From the NCBI RefSeq assembly GCF_947179515.1, contig NC_067490.1:30292827-30356826 (forward strand): 64,000 nucleotides of DNA, given 5' to 3'. Position 1 is the stretch's first letter. Every line of letters starts with the position of its first letter. The stretch is from Apodemus sylvaticus. Taxonomy: Eukaryota; Chordata; Mammalia; Rodentia; Muridae. Both the position numbers and the translations under genes were made by a program. Below, piece after piece: positions 29,756 to 42,962 of the stretch. The notes below the pieces were generated by a model. The model saw only the letters and a list, made by a program, of their open reading frames with translations. It searched no databases and was not told where the DNA came from.

Positions 29756-32369
29756 CATGGTTAGAGTTAGGAATAACAACATGTCAGAGGCACCGAGTGC
29801 CTACAGAGGTAATCTAAATAAAGCAGATCTGCTCTATAAGGCCAAAGTACTTATTGGAAAATCATGAGATCTGAAATATGTGATGACAGATCTGCACTGA
29901 TGTCTTCTAAGCCTTGAGAATGCATAATTCTCCTCTAACCTTCTTACTCAATATTGAAAGCCTCCCTGTTACAAGCCGTTTCCCCCTCTTAGCTTGAAAA
30001 TGAAACAGAGGCCTCTCCCACTCAAGGCAGCAAGCATGAGTGCTGATTAAAGTGATTAAAATCTGCTACATCTGAAACTACAGTTCCTACAATCTAACAG
30101 CCAGAGATATGCAAGAACTGGCAATGGGTGGAGGGCTTACACTCCCCATTTTTTGTAGGACCTTCCCTATTTGTGCTGAAGAGCTGAAAGAACATATGTA
30201 GGATTGGTTTCTGGATACTTCACTGAGGTCACTGGGAAACACAGGGATGTGGGGGAGCTTATTTATTTGGAATGTGTTTCCAGAAAGAAGACTGGAAAAT
30301 ATCTTCAACTACAATGATTCTGCAAGTTTCAGGAAAGCAGTGGACTACTCAAATAGTGTGAGCTGTCTGACTGCTATGGACGATTAGCCAACATTTTGGG
30401 TTGTGTGAGCCAGAGGGTCTCTGTTATCTCTGTTGTAGTTATTCAATTCTCAGTGGTCAAGGAAAAACAATTATAAATAACATACAAAGAACAGTCATCT
30501 CTATATTTTAGTAATGATAGATTTGCATACACATGGAACAATTTGAATTTGGTCCATGGGTTATTGTGTGATAACTTTTGCCCTATGATGAAATGAAATG
30601 GACTCATCAAAATTTGCATGTCATACAAAATAGCACAGAAGATGTAGATAAGGGCTCCCAGTAGACTTGGCAAATTTTGAAAGCCTAGAAAACTCACCAG
30701 AGGAATATATTCTCTGGCCAAGCCCAAATCTACTCACTTTGTATTCTTTAGGTGTGTTAGGGCATACTACAGGAGTGGGTGCCAGAGAGTAGCATTTGTG
30801 AGTCATAGGCCAGGAATATACATTCATGGCCCACCCACAGGGCCTCATCATCTACTTAAATGGTAAGCCAATCACAGAGTTCCATGTGGGGAAGATTGTC
30901 AGTGTTTAACACCACTTATAATGACACAAAATTCATGGACGGTGGTTTATCTTAAATTTCTGTTTAAATTGATAACCTGGCTTCCTCAACATCCTCATGG
31001 AGCCCAGGGAAGGAACAGTAAGTAACAAATGACACCTTCAGACAGGCAGGATCCCTGCTGTAAGATAATGAGCCAGATGTGATATTATTAGTGGAGTAGA
31101 TTAATAAGTAAGATGAATTGCTGTGGTTACTGATATGAAAAACAATTTCCAAAAAAGTCCTTTTCAATCATAATCAAAATCAGGAAATAAATCAGAAAGA
31201 GCCACATGAGACAGATTACAGAAGAATTTTACACCTTTATTCAGTATTATGGCAAATCTCTTCCATTCTGCCAGTCATACCAAGGCACTTAGATCTTCCA
31301 CACTGATTATCAACTTCTTCACTCTGTCATTAAGTTCTTGGCAACTCAACTTGTTGCCTATCATCACTGAAACTTTCTGAGTGACAATTAAAGTTATCTA
31401 GGCTTATGAATTCATAGATGTGAATAGTAATAATTTGTTGGTACTAGTACAAAGAATAAAATGAGATAAATGTTCTGCCACAGATTAGACACCAAGCAAA
31501 AGAAGACAAAAAGCTTGGGTTTTATAAAACAAAATTAAGGTCTTACCAGGAAAATAGATATAAGTCAAATAGCTACACTAGAAGAATTATAATAAAGTGA
31601 ACTAGTTATGTAGTTGAGATAGAGATGAAAGTCAAATATGGGGCAAAGAATACCCAGAAGTTAATAGCAGATAGGGTTTAACAGGATAAAAAAGTGAAAC
31701 TGTGGTTATTACAATCCTGGGCCTAGGCCCATGTATGTGGTGGCAACTAGAATCAAAGTGTGCTTGTTTGGTGGAGGTTGAAGCCAAAGCGGAAATGTAT
31801 CCTTTATCAAAAGAGCTGACCAAAGCAAAGGACAGGGAGAGAAATACTAGGGTTATGCCCTTCTGCCTCTAGTACCTTGCCTTTTATTGGTAAGAAGCCA
31901 GCTGACATGGAGCCAGAGAAACACCACCTGGAGAGGTCAACTTAGTATTCAGGAAGGATCTCAAACCAGTGATGTTTTCATCCCTAAGAGGTCGTGACAT
32001 TAAGCCAAGTCCTTGTGGGTAGGGAGGGGTTTCCACAATGGAAACACATTCTCTCTATCAGCTCTTTTGGAATTAAATTCACCTTGACAAAGGGAGTGAG
32101 CAACTGAGAAGAAAATGCATTGAATAATTAGCAAGAGCAGCAGCCTCAATGTCTACTGCCACCACAATGAGAGAATCAAGGATGCTCTTAACAACACAAA
32201 GGACTCTCAAATGTAGTATGCTATGAGAAAGGAGCCCTGAGGAGTACAAAGAACATCCTTTCATTTACATCGAATTTTGGAAGAGGTAAAACAGTAGTGA
32301 TAAAAAGCAAATCAGTGGTTCCTATAGGGCATAGGACAACTGTGTTCTTAAGCAAGAAGACTTTCTTTC
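29756..32369. other. Single-copy DNA, no gene seen
   Basis: Short open frames only (under 100 codons), none with splice-site support or recognisable protein similarity. Confidence 0.5.
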
Positions 32370-32445
32370 TTTTTTTTTTTTTTGATTTTGTATTTATTTA
32401 TTTTCAATTTATTTACATTTCAAGTGTTATGTTTTTATATAAATA
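32370..32445 (-). mobile_element. Short L1 3'-tail fragment
   Basis: A T-run, then ATTTATTTATTTTCAATTTATTTACATTTCAAGTG: the reverse complement of an L1 3' terminus with its A-rich tail. Only about 75 bp remain. Confidence 0.45.
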
Positions 32446-32589
32446 TTACATAAAGATTCTGTATTTTCAATTTTCTCTTACTGTACATGTTCTAAAAAAT
32501 TTCATAATTAAGAAGTTTTGAGCAATGCTTTTATCTCAGTTTTATAAGCCAAATCCAAAGGTTGGTGAAAAGAATCAATTTCTTTCTTT

Positions 32590-33417
32590 TTTTTTTCTTT
32601 TTTATTATCTATATTCTTTGTATGCATTCCAAATGACTTTCCCTTTCCCGGTTTCCCCCTCCCCATAAGTCCCATAAGCCCTCTTCCCTCCCCCACCCCC
32701 AGTTCCTCAATCAAACCCCTCCCACTTCTCTGTCCTGGTAATCCCTTACAATGCTGCATCACTGCTTTCCAGGACCAGGGCCCTCTCCTTCCTTCTTCTT
32801 GGGAATAATTTGATATGTGAATAGTGTCTTGGATACTCAGAGCTTCTGGGCTAATAACCACTTATCAGGGACTTCATTCCATGTGTGTTCTTTTGTAAAT
32901 GAGTTACCTCACTTAGGATGGTATTTTCCAGTTTACATCATTTCCCTAAGAATTTCATGAATTCATTGTTTTTAATAGCTGAGTAGTATTCCATTGTGTA
33001 AATATACCACATTTTCTGTATCCATTCCTCCATTGAGGGACAACTAAGTTCTATCCAGCTTCTGGCTATTATAAATAAGGCTGCTATGAACATAGTGGAG
33101 CATATGTCCTTATTGCATGCCGGGGAATCCTCTGGGTATATGCCCAGGAGTGGTACTGCAGGGTCCTCTGGACGTGTCATACCCAGTTTTCTGAGTAACC
33201 ACCAGACTGATTTCCAGAGTAGTTGTACCATCTTGCAATCCCTCCAGTGGTGGAGGAGTGCTCCTCTTTTTCCACATCCTGGACAAAACCTGCTGTCTCC
33301 TGAGTATTTAATCTTAGCCATTCTGGCTGGTGTGAGGTGAAATCTCAGAGTTGTTTTGATTTGCATTTCCCTAATGACTAAAGATGTTGAACATTTCTTA
33401 AGGTGCTTCTCAGCCAT
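32590..33417 (-). mobile_element. 5'-truncated L1 (3' UTR plus ORF2 C-terminus)
   Basis: The poly(A) appears as a T-run at 32590-32605. The 3' UTR is rich in C on the plus strand (32640-32800). ORF2 C-terminus runs from 33417 down to about 32860. Intermediate age: similarity to the L1A family is still obvious. A clear target-site duplication was not found. Confidence 0.88.
32938..33417 (-). pseudogene. L1 ORF2 C-terminal fragment with premature stop
   Basis: A 159-codon open frame starts at the truncation point (MAEKHLKKCSTSLV) and carries the cysteine motif CPGCGKRGALLHHWRDC, in which the spacing C-x2-C and an HH change differ from L1B. The frame ends with a stop after KFLGK. About 20 residues of the normal C-terminus follow out of frame. 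Confidence 0.8.
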
Positions 33418-36400
33418 TCAAAGTGCAAAAAGACTTTCTAATTCCTCAAATTTTGGCAATTAGCTATTCTCAAGAACTTGAGAGATGAATTGCTATCAAT
33501 GTGGAGACTTACCTTCTAACCCATCAAAGTTATGTCAGAGAATTCAGAGTCCCGTTTCTCTGTCAACACTTTTTAACAATAGACAGTCAGCTGAATGATT
33601 GAGTATATTTCCTGTATGTCACTTCACTCTCATCACGGGGAAATTGGTCCATGATGATCAATCACGGTCATCCACAGTAGCTGCAGGTATAGTGTAGATG
33701 TTAGGTGCTCCAATCATTGCTTTTTTCACACCATCTCAGTAACAGTAAACCTGGGGGGAAATGACTCTTGTCACCAACCTCTGGGATCTATGTGAAGACT
33801 TGTTTTGGGAGCAATTATTTCTGTATACAAGAAACTATGACCTCCCTGGAGGAAAAACTTGAAACACTCTTGCCTAAAATAGTAAAGTTAGACATCTAAG
33901 TTATGGAAAATGACACATTAAAAACCTGGAAGAAACTTCTCAGGAGATAAAACAAATACCACGGGGTACAGTGCAGGAAAGAGTGCTGATTTAACTCAGT
34001 ATCATTGCACAAACATTGGGTGTTAGCAGTCAAAAGTCTAATGTCCTATACAGCTTACATTCAGAGGAAATGATGCTGAATGGAATTTTAACCAGATTAA
34101 TAGAGGAGTAGATAGCAATTTCATATTATATGACAATGACATTCAAACAGTAATGCCAGTAAGATGTAGGATTCATAATACACTGCAACTCATGAATTGT
34201 AGGGAGCAATTTAAATTCCCTTTGGATGGACGAAGACTTCTGGGTAGAAAGAAAATCCTGGTCTCCTGGAGGAAGACCTAAAGATGTAGAAGGTCAGCTC
34301 CTTGAAGGGATATGCTTACTTCCTGTCTAATTGTTATGACCACAGGTGGATCAACGTACCTCTTTTGGCATGTTGAAGAAACACAAAGACTGCTGGGATG
34401 GAGGCCTGTTGTCTCCATCTGAAAATTAATGCAAAAAGTCTCTGCTTGTTGCTTCTTGATGAATGGGCAACTTGCAAAGAGATATTTATATTTATTAAAA
34501 CATCAAATATAAACATAGTGAAACAAAATGAATAAACATATTCATTTTGAAGGAGTCACAGGTTCTTAATACTTTCCCTCAGCTACAATGGGTAGAATCC
34601 TTCACTACATGTTTTAATAAATACAAGACATGGACTTCATGCACTGGCAATACTACTCAATATAACACTGGGCATGAGTTCCCAGCACATCTTTCTGATG
34701 TGATTGTGAAATTTCAAAGTTGTACTTTAGAAGAGTTAAAACTTTGTCAGTGATGTTTGCACAACTTTCTTTAATATTAAAGTGACAAGGATATGAGGAG
34801 GTAAATGTTGTTTCTAATGCAGTAACAGAAACATGAGAAGTATAGAATGCTATTATACTGGAATATGTGTGGGACTTATTCTAATAAAATAATAGAGTTT
34901 AATAGTAAGTAATCCATAACGCATAATAGGTCTTACTGACCAGGGGATATATTAATATTTGATTCTTATCTAGGTTGTTTTTTTTTTTTTTGCCTTTATT
35001 GACTCATGATTTTAACTTTGCTACGATTCTGCCACTATATTCTGTATACTTCTGTTTTCTTTGAACATATGATATGATGGTCGCATATGGGGCCATCAGA
35101 CTAAAGGATAGAACAAATCTTGAGAGATAATCGGCAGAAACTTATTCTCTGAAGCGGTGCAGCAGTAGGGATCCTGTTTTAATCCCTAGAGGCTCCTCAG
35201 ATGTTGACTGGCTTATACATCTGGATGCTGTGTTTCAGATCACATCGAGTGAGCTCAGTTTCCTATTCCTGTGGGTTGATTCCATGAATGAAACACATGC
35301 CAAAACCTGGGGTTATCTGTGATGAGAGATGTGCTCTTTCGGACCTCAGCAGCTGATTGATGACTGGATGACCGTTTCTTAAATGAAGGAAATTAAAGCT
35401 TGGGACTGTGGTGTGAAAACTCTATACAGCAAGCTGAAATAACATCTGGCTATACTTTAGAAGTTGCTGGCAAGTGTTTGCAGTCCCCTGGAACTCAGTC
35501 AGGCTGTATTAGGAGGAGGATTGGACTGCTCCTGTGAGAACAGTGCATAGAGTTCTCAGCTCTCACGAGTGGATGCCAAACATTCTCCTGTGTATAGAGA
35601 GAATGGTCGAAATCTTAGGATTAAAAACAAACAACAAACTTTCCAAATATAACAAATAGGCATTAGGACTAGGAAGTGACTAGAAATTTTGCAGGACTTT
35701 TGAACTTGGTCTCCATACCTCTCAACAGTTTATGTACCAAAAGCTGTCAGACTCTGAATTCATCTACTGCAGTAGAGTTTATCTTCCAAATGTGGCCGTC
35801 AAAAATGAATGGTTTGTGTGGACTCATACTGAGAACCATCACTAACTTAGTAAAGCTTAGCATGGTAAATATGCTGAGAAATGTCTGTCAAAATCGCAGC
35901 AGATTAGCTCTTTATTTCCCTTTTTGAAAAATGCCTTTAAACGTTATTTGAGCAGAACTTGCATCAGAACAAATCTTTGGTTAAGTGTTCTTCTGGGCAG
36001 CAAGTGTCGTGAGTTCCTTAGAGACACTCCAGGAACACAAGTTCAGAAGAATGAAATTTTGAAATACTTTTCCATTCATTATGACATATCACTCCCACAA
36101 GAGGCATTTTTTTCTAACTGTTAGTAAAGGAAATTAGGTTTTCTCTGCATTAGAGAAGACAGAAGAGCTTACTGGTATTTCCTTTAATAAGAAAACTCAT
36201 TTTTTTTGTATTTCCCATCTATTCTGTTTTATGCTTTCTCTCCTAAGTGTGAGCTCTAGAATACTAGTTTACTGCCATGTTTTCTAAACTTATTTTCATT
36301 AAGATTGGATTTTTAATGCTATCTTAAAATTTTTAGAATAAAACACACTTTGCAAAAGGAAAAATAGAAATTCTAATTCTGCTAAGTTGGAGTGTATTTC

Positions 36401-37360
36401 AAATTTAACATGTTGAGTTGTCCTTACTTTATTGGATATTTTCATGTACAGCCCATGTTGTGTTAAATAAAGAATCCCCAATCATTTTGATATTTTCTAC
36501 TCATATATTCTTACATGCATACATGTATATATTACAATAGTTTCAATATATATTAAATATTTTATAAAATACTGATACCTAAGTATTGTGTATTTATATG
36601 TATTGTATGTGAACATATACACATTCTATGCTCATGGTTTATTGATGGCTTGAACTGTGTGAAACTGCACATAACTTTTATTGGTCTTCCACTTTGCCTT
36701 TATTATGCTGTCTGAACATGCCCATCCTTCCTCATGTGGAAACACATTAAAATTATTTGATATTTTATTCCTTTAAAGTCACTCCCGAGAATGAAAAGCC
36801 TATTTGCCCCAAAACATCAGTGTTACCATTGCAATGCTCACTTGTTGATTTTTGCTTTGTTTTTTTCCCCCTGTTTTAAGGTTTATTTTGTGTGACTTTA
36901 TCATAGGTATATAAACTGGAAAGAAATGCCACATCGCTGTAGCTTTTCTTTTTTTTCTTTGCTTTTCCTATATTGACCAATGGACAAGGAGCACCCTCCA
37001 TTTTCTGATTCACCAAGAGAGGTCTTTGGACTCACCACTTCACATCTTTACAAGGTACAGAAAGCAGAACCGACTAGGAACCCAGCTAGATCAGTAAGAG
37101 TCAAGGGAACAGAACAAAGTGAAGAACATGGACCAGAAGGACAGATTGATGAATACTGGGCGTCAAAGCTGATGGGCTTGGATGAACCTGCCTAAAAACC
37201 ACACTGGCAGTGGAAAACTGAAATATCCTTAAGGAGTTCCTGGAGATGAGCATGTGGACAAGTCCAAGAGTTAAATACTCCAGCTAGGTTATTACAGTAA
37301 TGTTGGGGAAAATCCCTTTTGCTTTGGCATGGAAAGGGGGAAACTTGCCTTCCTTTTTTA
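33418..37360. other. AT-rich single-copy DNA, no gene established
   Basis: Contains a T-run at 34978-34993 and several short frames. One 71-codon frame at 36980-37195 has a fair start context (CCAATGG) but no splice signals or recognised similarity. The 83- and 66-codon frames at 35676-36124 are also unsupported. Confidence 0.5.
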
Positions 37361-37486
37361 AAAAGTATGTGTGTGTGTGTGTGTGTGTGTGTTGTATATG
37401 TATGTGTGTATGTGTGTGTGTATGTGGTGTGTGTGTGTATGTGGTGTATGTGTGTGTATGTGGTATGTGTGTATGTAGTGTGTGTA

Positions 37487-37527
<41 letters not shown>

Positions 37528-37545
37528 TGTGTATCTGCTAATATG
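37361..37545 (+). repeat. Imperfect (GT)n microsatellite with TATG interruptions
   Basis: About 185 bp of GT repeats with regular TATG/GGTG variants. Frames through it read poly-Cys/Val or His/Thr and are artefacts. Confidence 0.95.
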
Positions 37546-38194
37546 GATACATGTGGAGGCTTGAGGCCATAATTGGGTATCTTTCTTGACCCATCTCTGT
37601 AGGAATGTTTTTGTACAGTCAAATGCTGATTTCTCTGCCCTCATATCAAATTTGAATCCAGACATGGCTTTGCTTTGTTTATTCTTAGAAGCTTGTATAG
37701 GCATTGCTTCTCATTCATTCTGTGCTTTGCTAATAAAAGCCACTGAGCCAATACAGAACTTTAGAGAGAGAATAGGTAGGACTTCAGATTCTAGGAGGAG
37801 TGCAGACAAAGAGAGGGAGAAGGAAGGTGACACATGGGAAGTGGAGAAAACTTTGGGAGAAGAGGACAGCATCCAAAAAGGGCGAAAATTTCAAATGAAA
37901 TTGGAATGCTGTCTGGGCGGAAGACTGACTGACTACCTTGGAGTTTAGAATGGAGTAATAATTGTTCAGTATTTGACTCAAGGCAATTTTAATAAATCTT
38001 AGTCCCTCTGTGTGGCTATTGGAGAATTAGCTGGTTATGAAACACATCAGTCAGATTAATTTGATGCTTATACTTATATTAAAAGAATTCATTTTACAAA
38101 TCTCTAGATTATCTTCTAAGTTACCCTCTCTCACTAAACCTGATGCTCGGTCACCAGTTGGTTAGACTAACAACTATCCTCAGAGTTCCGAGGA
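37546..38194. other. Single-copy DNA, no gene seen
   Basis: Nothing recognised. One 120-codon plus-strand frame (37586-37948) has no supporting signal. Confidence 0.45.
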
Positions 38195-38328
38195 TCCTCT
38201 CTCTCTGACTCCCAGTACTGGAGTCACAGGTGTGCAGCTTTTATGTGGTGTTGGTTGTGAACTTGGGTCTTCATGCTTGCAACCTAGGCTTTTTAGCCAA
38301 TGAACTATCTCCCTAGCTTCAAATTACA
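38195..38328 (-). mobile_element. B4-type SINE
   Basis: On the minus strand it has a tRNA-like head (from AGGGAGATAGTTCATTGGCT), then GCATGAAGACCCAAGTTCAC, then B1-like sequence (CACACCTGTGACTCCAGTAC). This ID/B1 composite order is that of B4. Confidence 0.65.
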
Positions 38329-38964
38329 CTTCCCTTAAACACCCTAGGTAACTCTTTTCTTCAAATGCCTGACGCTAGGAAGAACTATCCATAGTTCTAT
38401 AGGAATAACTCAACTACTTAGTCCTGAAGGTTAGCAAAAAGAACTCCCCAACCTCCTTACCCAGTTGCAGACTTCTACTTTGGAGACTGAAGCACCCAAA
38501 TCTAGGTCACTTAATCATCTCTTATCTCAGAACAGTGAATTGAAAAAAAAAAAAAAAACACTTGAAATGCACAGTAAGAGGGAGGAGGCAAGCTATATGA
38601 CTGAGACACAGCGATAGGCCATAAGACACTCCTTTTCCTGTATCTTACCACACTTCAAAAGGCCTAATTACATATCATATGTAGTTATTGAGAAAAAAAT
38701 TACCGAATCTACAAAAGGAAAAATAAAAAGCTTCACAATTTAAAAAGGCAACGAGAACTGAATAAGACACAATAGGAATAGTGAATGAACATACTGAGAA
38801 TTAAAAAAAAAAAGAAAACAATGTTTAGTGTGCTAAGGAGTTTCCTGGATAAAGGAAAATGTGAAAACCTAGGCAATGTGAAAGGAATAAGTTGTAAAGA
38901 ATAATAAAAAAATGTTAGAAATAAGAAAGCAATATAATGAAAGAGCAGAATTTCTTTTTTCTTT
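38329..38964. other. A-rich single-copy DNA
   Basis: Includes an A16 run near 38542 and another near 38806. No gene was seen. Confidence 0.45.
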
Positions 38965-40382
38965 TTTAAAAGATTAATTAATTAATCTATTTGTTTATAT
39001 TGTCCATCCAGGTCCTTCCTTTACTGAGTCCTTCCGTCCTCCTCCCTCCACTTCTCCTCTGAAAGGGTAGGACCCCACCCAGGGTATCATGGTACATCAA
39101 GTCTCTGCCAGATTAGGTGCATCCTCTCCTGCTGAGGCCAGACAGGGTAGTCATGAAGACTGAGCTGTCTGTCTGATACATATGTGCAGGGGGGAAAACT
39201 GTTCTAGCCCTTGTATGTTCTTTGGTGGCTCTGATTCAGAGCTCCCAGGGGCCCAGTTTTGTTGACTGTTCATCTTCCTGTGGGGTTTCCATCTACCTGT
39301 GGGCCTCTAATCTTTTCCCCAACTCTTCCATTAAGTGTCTCTGACCTCCATCTAATGTTTGGCTGTGGGTTTCTGCTTCTGTTTCGAAATACTACAGGGT
39401 GGAGCATCTCAGAGGAGAGTTATGCTAGGCTTCTGTCTGCAAGCATAACAGAGTATTGTTAAGTCTCAGGGATTGGTGCTTGTCCATGGGATGGGTTTTG
39501 TTGTGGGCTTGTTATTGGTTGGCTTTTCCTTCTATCTCTGCTCCATCCCTGGATTTCTTTAACACTGGATGAATTCTGGGCTGAAAGTCTAGTGGGATTT
39601 GCCTACTAAGAAGGATAAGGTGTCGCTTCTTCCACTGAGAGTTCTGCATGTCTACAGGAGTTAGCCTCTTCAGGTTCCATAGCCCTACTGTTAGGCATCT
39701 CTGCAAAGGTCACCTGCATTGCCTGCTGGGAGCCTCATCTATTCTAGGTCTCTGGGACTTCCTAAAGATTCACTGTCCCTTGCCCCAGACTGCTGCAGAT
39801 TTCCATTCAATCTTCTGGCCTACTGGGCCTCTCCTGTCTCCCCATACATCTGAGCTTGCCTTCCCAGCCCCTCCCCCACCCCTAGTTACCTCTCTCCATC
39901 TGCCTCCTATGACTATTTTATTTCCCCTTCTAAGTGTGATTCAAGCATGCTTGTTTTGGCCTTCCTTCTTGTTTAAGTTGTTTAGGTCTATGGGGTGTGT
40001 CATGAGTATTCTGTATCTTATGGCTAATATCTTCTTATCAGTGAGTACATACCATACTTGTTATTTTAGGTCTGGATTACCTCAGGATATTTTCAAGTTC
40101 CATCCATTTGCCTGCAAAATTCATGATGCCCTTGTTTTTAATACCTGCATAGTATTCCATTTTGTATATGAACTACATTTTCTGTATCCATTCTTTGGCT
40201 GAGGGGCATCTGATTTGTTTTGCATATTCTGGCTATTACCAATAACGCTGCTGTGATCATAGTGGAGTCTGTGTCCTTGGGATACGGTGTAACATCTTTT
40301 AAGTATATGCCAGCAGCAGTACAGTTGGGTCTGCATGTAGAACTATTTCCAAATAGATGATTTTCTGAGAGACTGCCAGGTT
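38965..40382 (-). mobile_element. Old L1 3' end (Lx-like)
   Basis: On the minus strand, ORF2 C-terminal sequence (40382 to about 40010; plus-strand landmarks TAGTATTCCATTTTGTATAT and GGCTATTACCAATAACGCTG) is followed by a long 3' UTR down to 38965. The 3' UTR is related to 2616-3088. Many stops. Confidence 0.82.
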
Positions 40383-40419
40383 AACATATATATAATGTAG
40401 ATCCTCAAAAGAAACAGGC

Positions 40420-41935
40420 CAGTCACACTTCAGAAAGTCAAAATTAAGATAGAACAAAATAGAGGAGAAGTCAGAAAGGAATGGATACATCTTACCTTTA
40501 TAGAGACAAGGTAAGAGTTACACTTACTGTATATCAGAGACCATCAAAGAAGAAACTGCATGCAGAGAAATATTCAAAGTGCTGTATGAGAAACCTTCAT
40601 AACTTTGAACCCTATATCTTGCAAAAGTATTATTAAGAAATAAAAGAGAAATCATTTTTTCCTTAGGCAATTTATTACCATTTGACCTGTCTTGCAAGAA
40701 ATGTTAAGCATTCATTAGAGAGAAGAAAATTACATGTCAGAAACTTAGACCTATATAGAGAAATATTGTAGAAAATATTTATCTGGCAAAACTGATTATC
40801 CAAAACACTAGAAACAGTGCATCTGGTCATGTGTGTACTTCCTATGTTTACATTATATATGTGAAATGCATATATTTGTGTGTAATTGAAATAAATATAG
40901 CAATGATCATAGAATGGAAAGGAGAAATTAGGATTTATTTGTTACTGTATTTATAATACCCAAGATCATTTGAAAATGAGCTGGGAATGGTTTTACATAT
41001 ACATTGTCAATTCTCTATCGCTTTGTTTATATATGTGCAAGAATGTATTTCTGTGTATCCTATACTAACATCATAATTGCTATGAGAAAATCCAAGCTTT
41101 CCCATTATCAAATAAGAAATAAATATGTTCCTTTTGCTGTTGCTTATCAGTATCATATTAATATTAATAAGTAGCATTAATTATGCTACTTCCCTGTACA
41201 CCAGAAAATGAACAAGTGGAAACTGTAATAAGTTTTGTATGAAATGACTACTTGAGTATTTTTTAACAAAGTATCTAGAACATATATCTGAGAACTGTAA
41301 AACTCTTATCAAAAATTATTGAAAGAAATAAATGCAAATACATCCCCTGCTTATATGTTGGAAAAATTAATATTGTCTAGATATAGATGATTTCCACTTA
41401 CATTTAAAGATGTAATAGAAATCTCAGCAGTTATTTTTGTGGGTATTGAAAAACAAATTCTAAAGTGTGTACATAAAGAAAAATGATCATGAATAGCCAA
41501 ACCATGCTGAAGAACCAAAAACATGAAGACTGATTTCAAGACCTAAACATAAACCTGTAGTCAAGAAAACAGCATGATATTCATGAAAGCATCAAATAGA
41601 TATATAGAACAGACTAAAGAGCTAAGATATTGACCCACAGAAATAACTCCAGCTTCTCTTTGAGAAAGAAACACCTACACAATAAGCAAAATAAGTCTTT
41701 TCTTAAAATGATGCTATACACTCACACAAAAATGAATCTGGACACAGACCTTATGCCTCTCACAAAAATAAACTCAAAATAGATTAAACCTAAATTTAAC
41801 CTGAATAATAAGGCTGATAGAAGAAAACAGGGGAGAAATGCAAGATGACAGTGACTTTTCAGATACCAAATGAGACACACTTAATTAAATTAAAATTTTT
41901 GCTGAAAAAATTTTAAGATAATGGAAAGACCCAGT
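40420..41935 (+). mobile_element. Ancient L1 fragment (ORF1- and ORF2-like parts)
   Basis: 40500-40760 resembles the 3' part of an old mammalian L1 ORF1 region (ATTCAAAGTGCTGTATGAGA, then TTTGACCTGTCTTGCAAGAA). 41280-41935 resembles ORF2 (GAATAGCCAAACCATGCTGA, then AAAATAAACTCAAAATAGAT). It is heavily decayed and much older than the murine L1s around it. Confidence 0.55.
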
Positions 41936-41939
41936 ATAT

Positions 41940-42051
41940 CAGTTTGTTTTCTACTGCTGTAATAAAACACTGTCTAAAACCACCTTGGGGACAGAAGGGT
42001 TTGATTCTCCTTCCAGCCTACAGTTCATCTTGAAGGAAACTCAGAACAGAA
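41940..42051 (+). mobile_element. Fragment of a dispersed rodent repeat, family not named
   Basis: TTTTCTACTGCTGTAATAAA...CTTGGGGACAGAAGGGTTTG opens like a very common rodent interspersed repeat (compare 47172). It is cut off by the L1 that starts at 42052. I am not sure of the family name. Confidence 0.45.
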
Positions 42052-42962
42052 TTTTTTTATTCTTCTTGTTTTTTTAATTAGATATTGTCATTATTTACAT
42101 TTCAAATGTTATCTCCTTTCCACCATTCCCCTCCAAACACCCCCTATCCCATCCCATCCTCTCCCAGCTCACTAATCCACCCAGTTCCCCTTCCCTGACC
42201 TGGCATTCCCCTACACTGCAGCAATAAGCTGGTCCAAGGGCCTCTCCTCTCATTGATGTTCAACCAGGCCATCCTTTGCTACCCATGCAGCTGGAGACAT
42301 GGGTCCCTCCATGTGTGTTCTCTGGTTGGTGGTTAGGTCGCTGGGAGCTCTGGGGATACTGGTTGATTCATATTGTTGTTCCTCCTATAAGGCTGCAAAC
42401 CCCTTCAGTTCCTTGGGTCCTTTCTCTAGCTCCTCCACTGGGGATCCTGTGCTCTGTCCATTGGTTGGCTGAGATCATCTCCCTCTGTATTTGTCAGGTA
42501 CTGGCAGGGCCTCTCAGGAGACAGCTATATCAGGCTCCTGTCAGTTAGCATTTGTTAGTATCCACAATAGTGTCTGGGTTTGGTAACTGTATATGGGATG
42601 GATCCCCAAGTGGGGCAGTCTCTGCATGGTTTTTCCTTCAGTCTCTGATCTACACCTTGTCTCTGTATTTCTTCCCATGGGTATTTTGTACCCCTTCTAA
42701 GAAGGACAAAAGTATCCATACTTTGGTCTTCCTTCATCTTGAGCTTCTGGGGGTTTGTGAATTATACATTGGGTATTGAGAGCTTCTGGGCTAATATCCA
42801 CTTATCACTGAGTGCATACCATGTGTGTTCTTTTGTGAATGGGTTACCTAACTCAGGAAGATATTTTCTAGTTCCATGAATTCATTGTTTCTAATAACTG
42901 AGTAGTATTCCATTTTGTAAATGTACCACAAAGTCTGTATCCATTCCTCTGTTGAGAGACAT
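42052..42962 (-). mobile_element. L1 3' UTR plus ORF2 C-terminal end
   Basis: The T-rich stretch with TTATTTACATTTCAAATG is the L1 3' terminus on the minus strand. The 3' UTR extends to about 42790 and the last 55 or so ORF2 codons reach 42962. At that point the sequence switches to ORF1. Confidence 0.82.

Noticed and set aside
35676..36124. Two adjacent plus-strand frames of 83 and 66 codons
   Set aside because: Separate frames with no family similarity and no splice signals that join them. Probably chance in AT-rich DNA.
36980..37195. 71-codon frame with a fair start context
   Set aside because: No splice signals, domain or repeat relation. The length is within chance expectation for the region.
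37192..37704. 170-codon His/Thr-rich frame and Cys/Val-rich frames on the other strand
   Set aside because: Most of their length is the GT microsatellite. No conserved domain or start/splice support.
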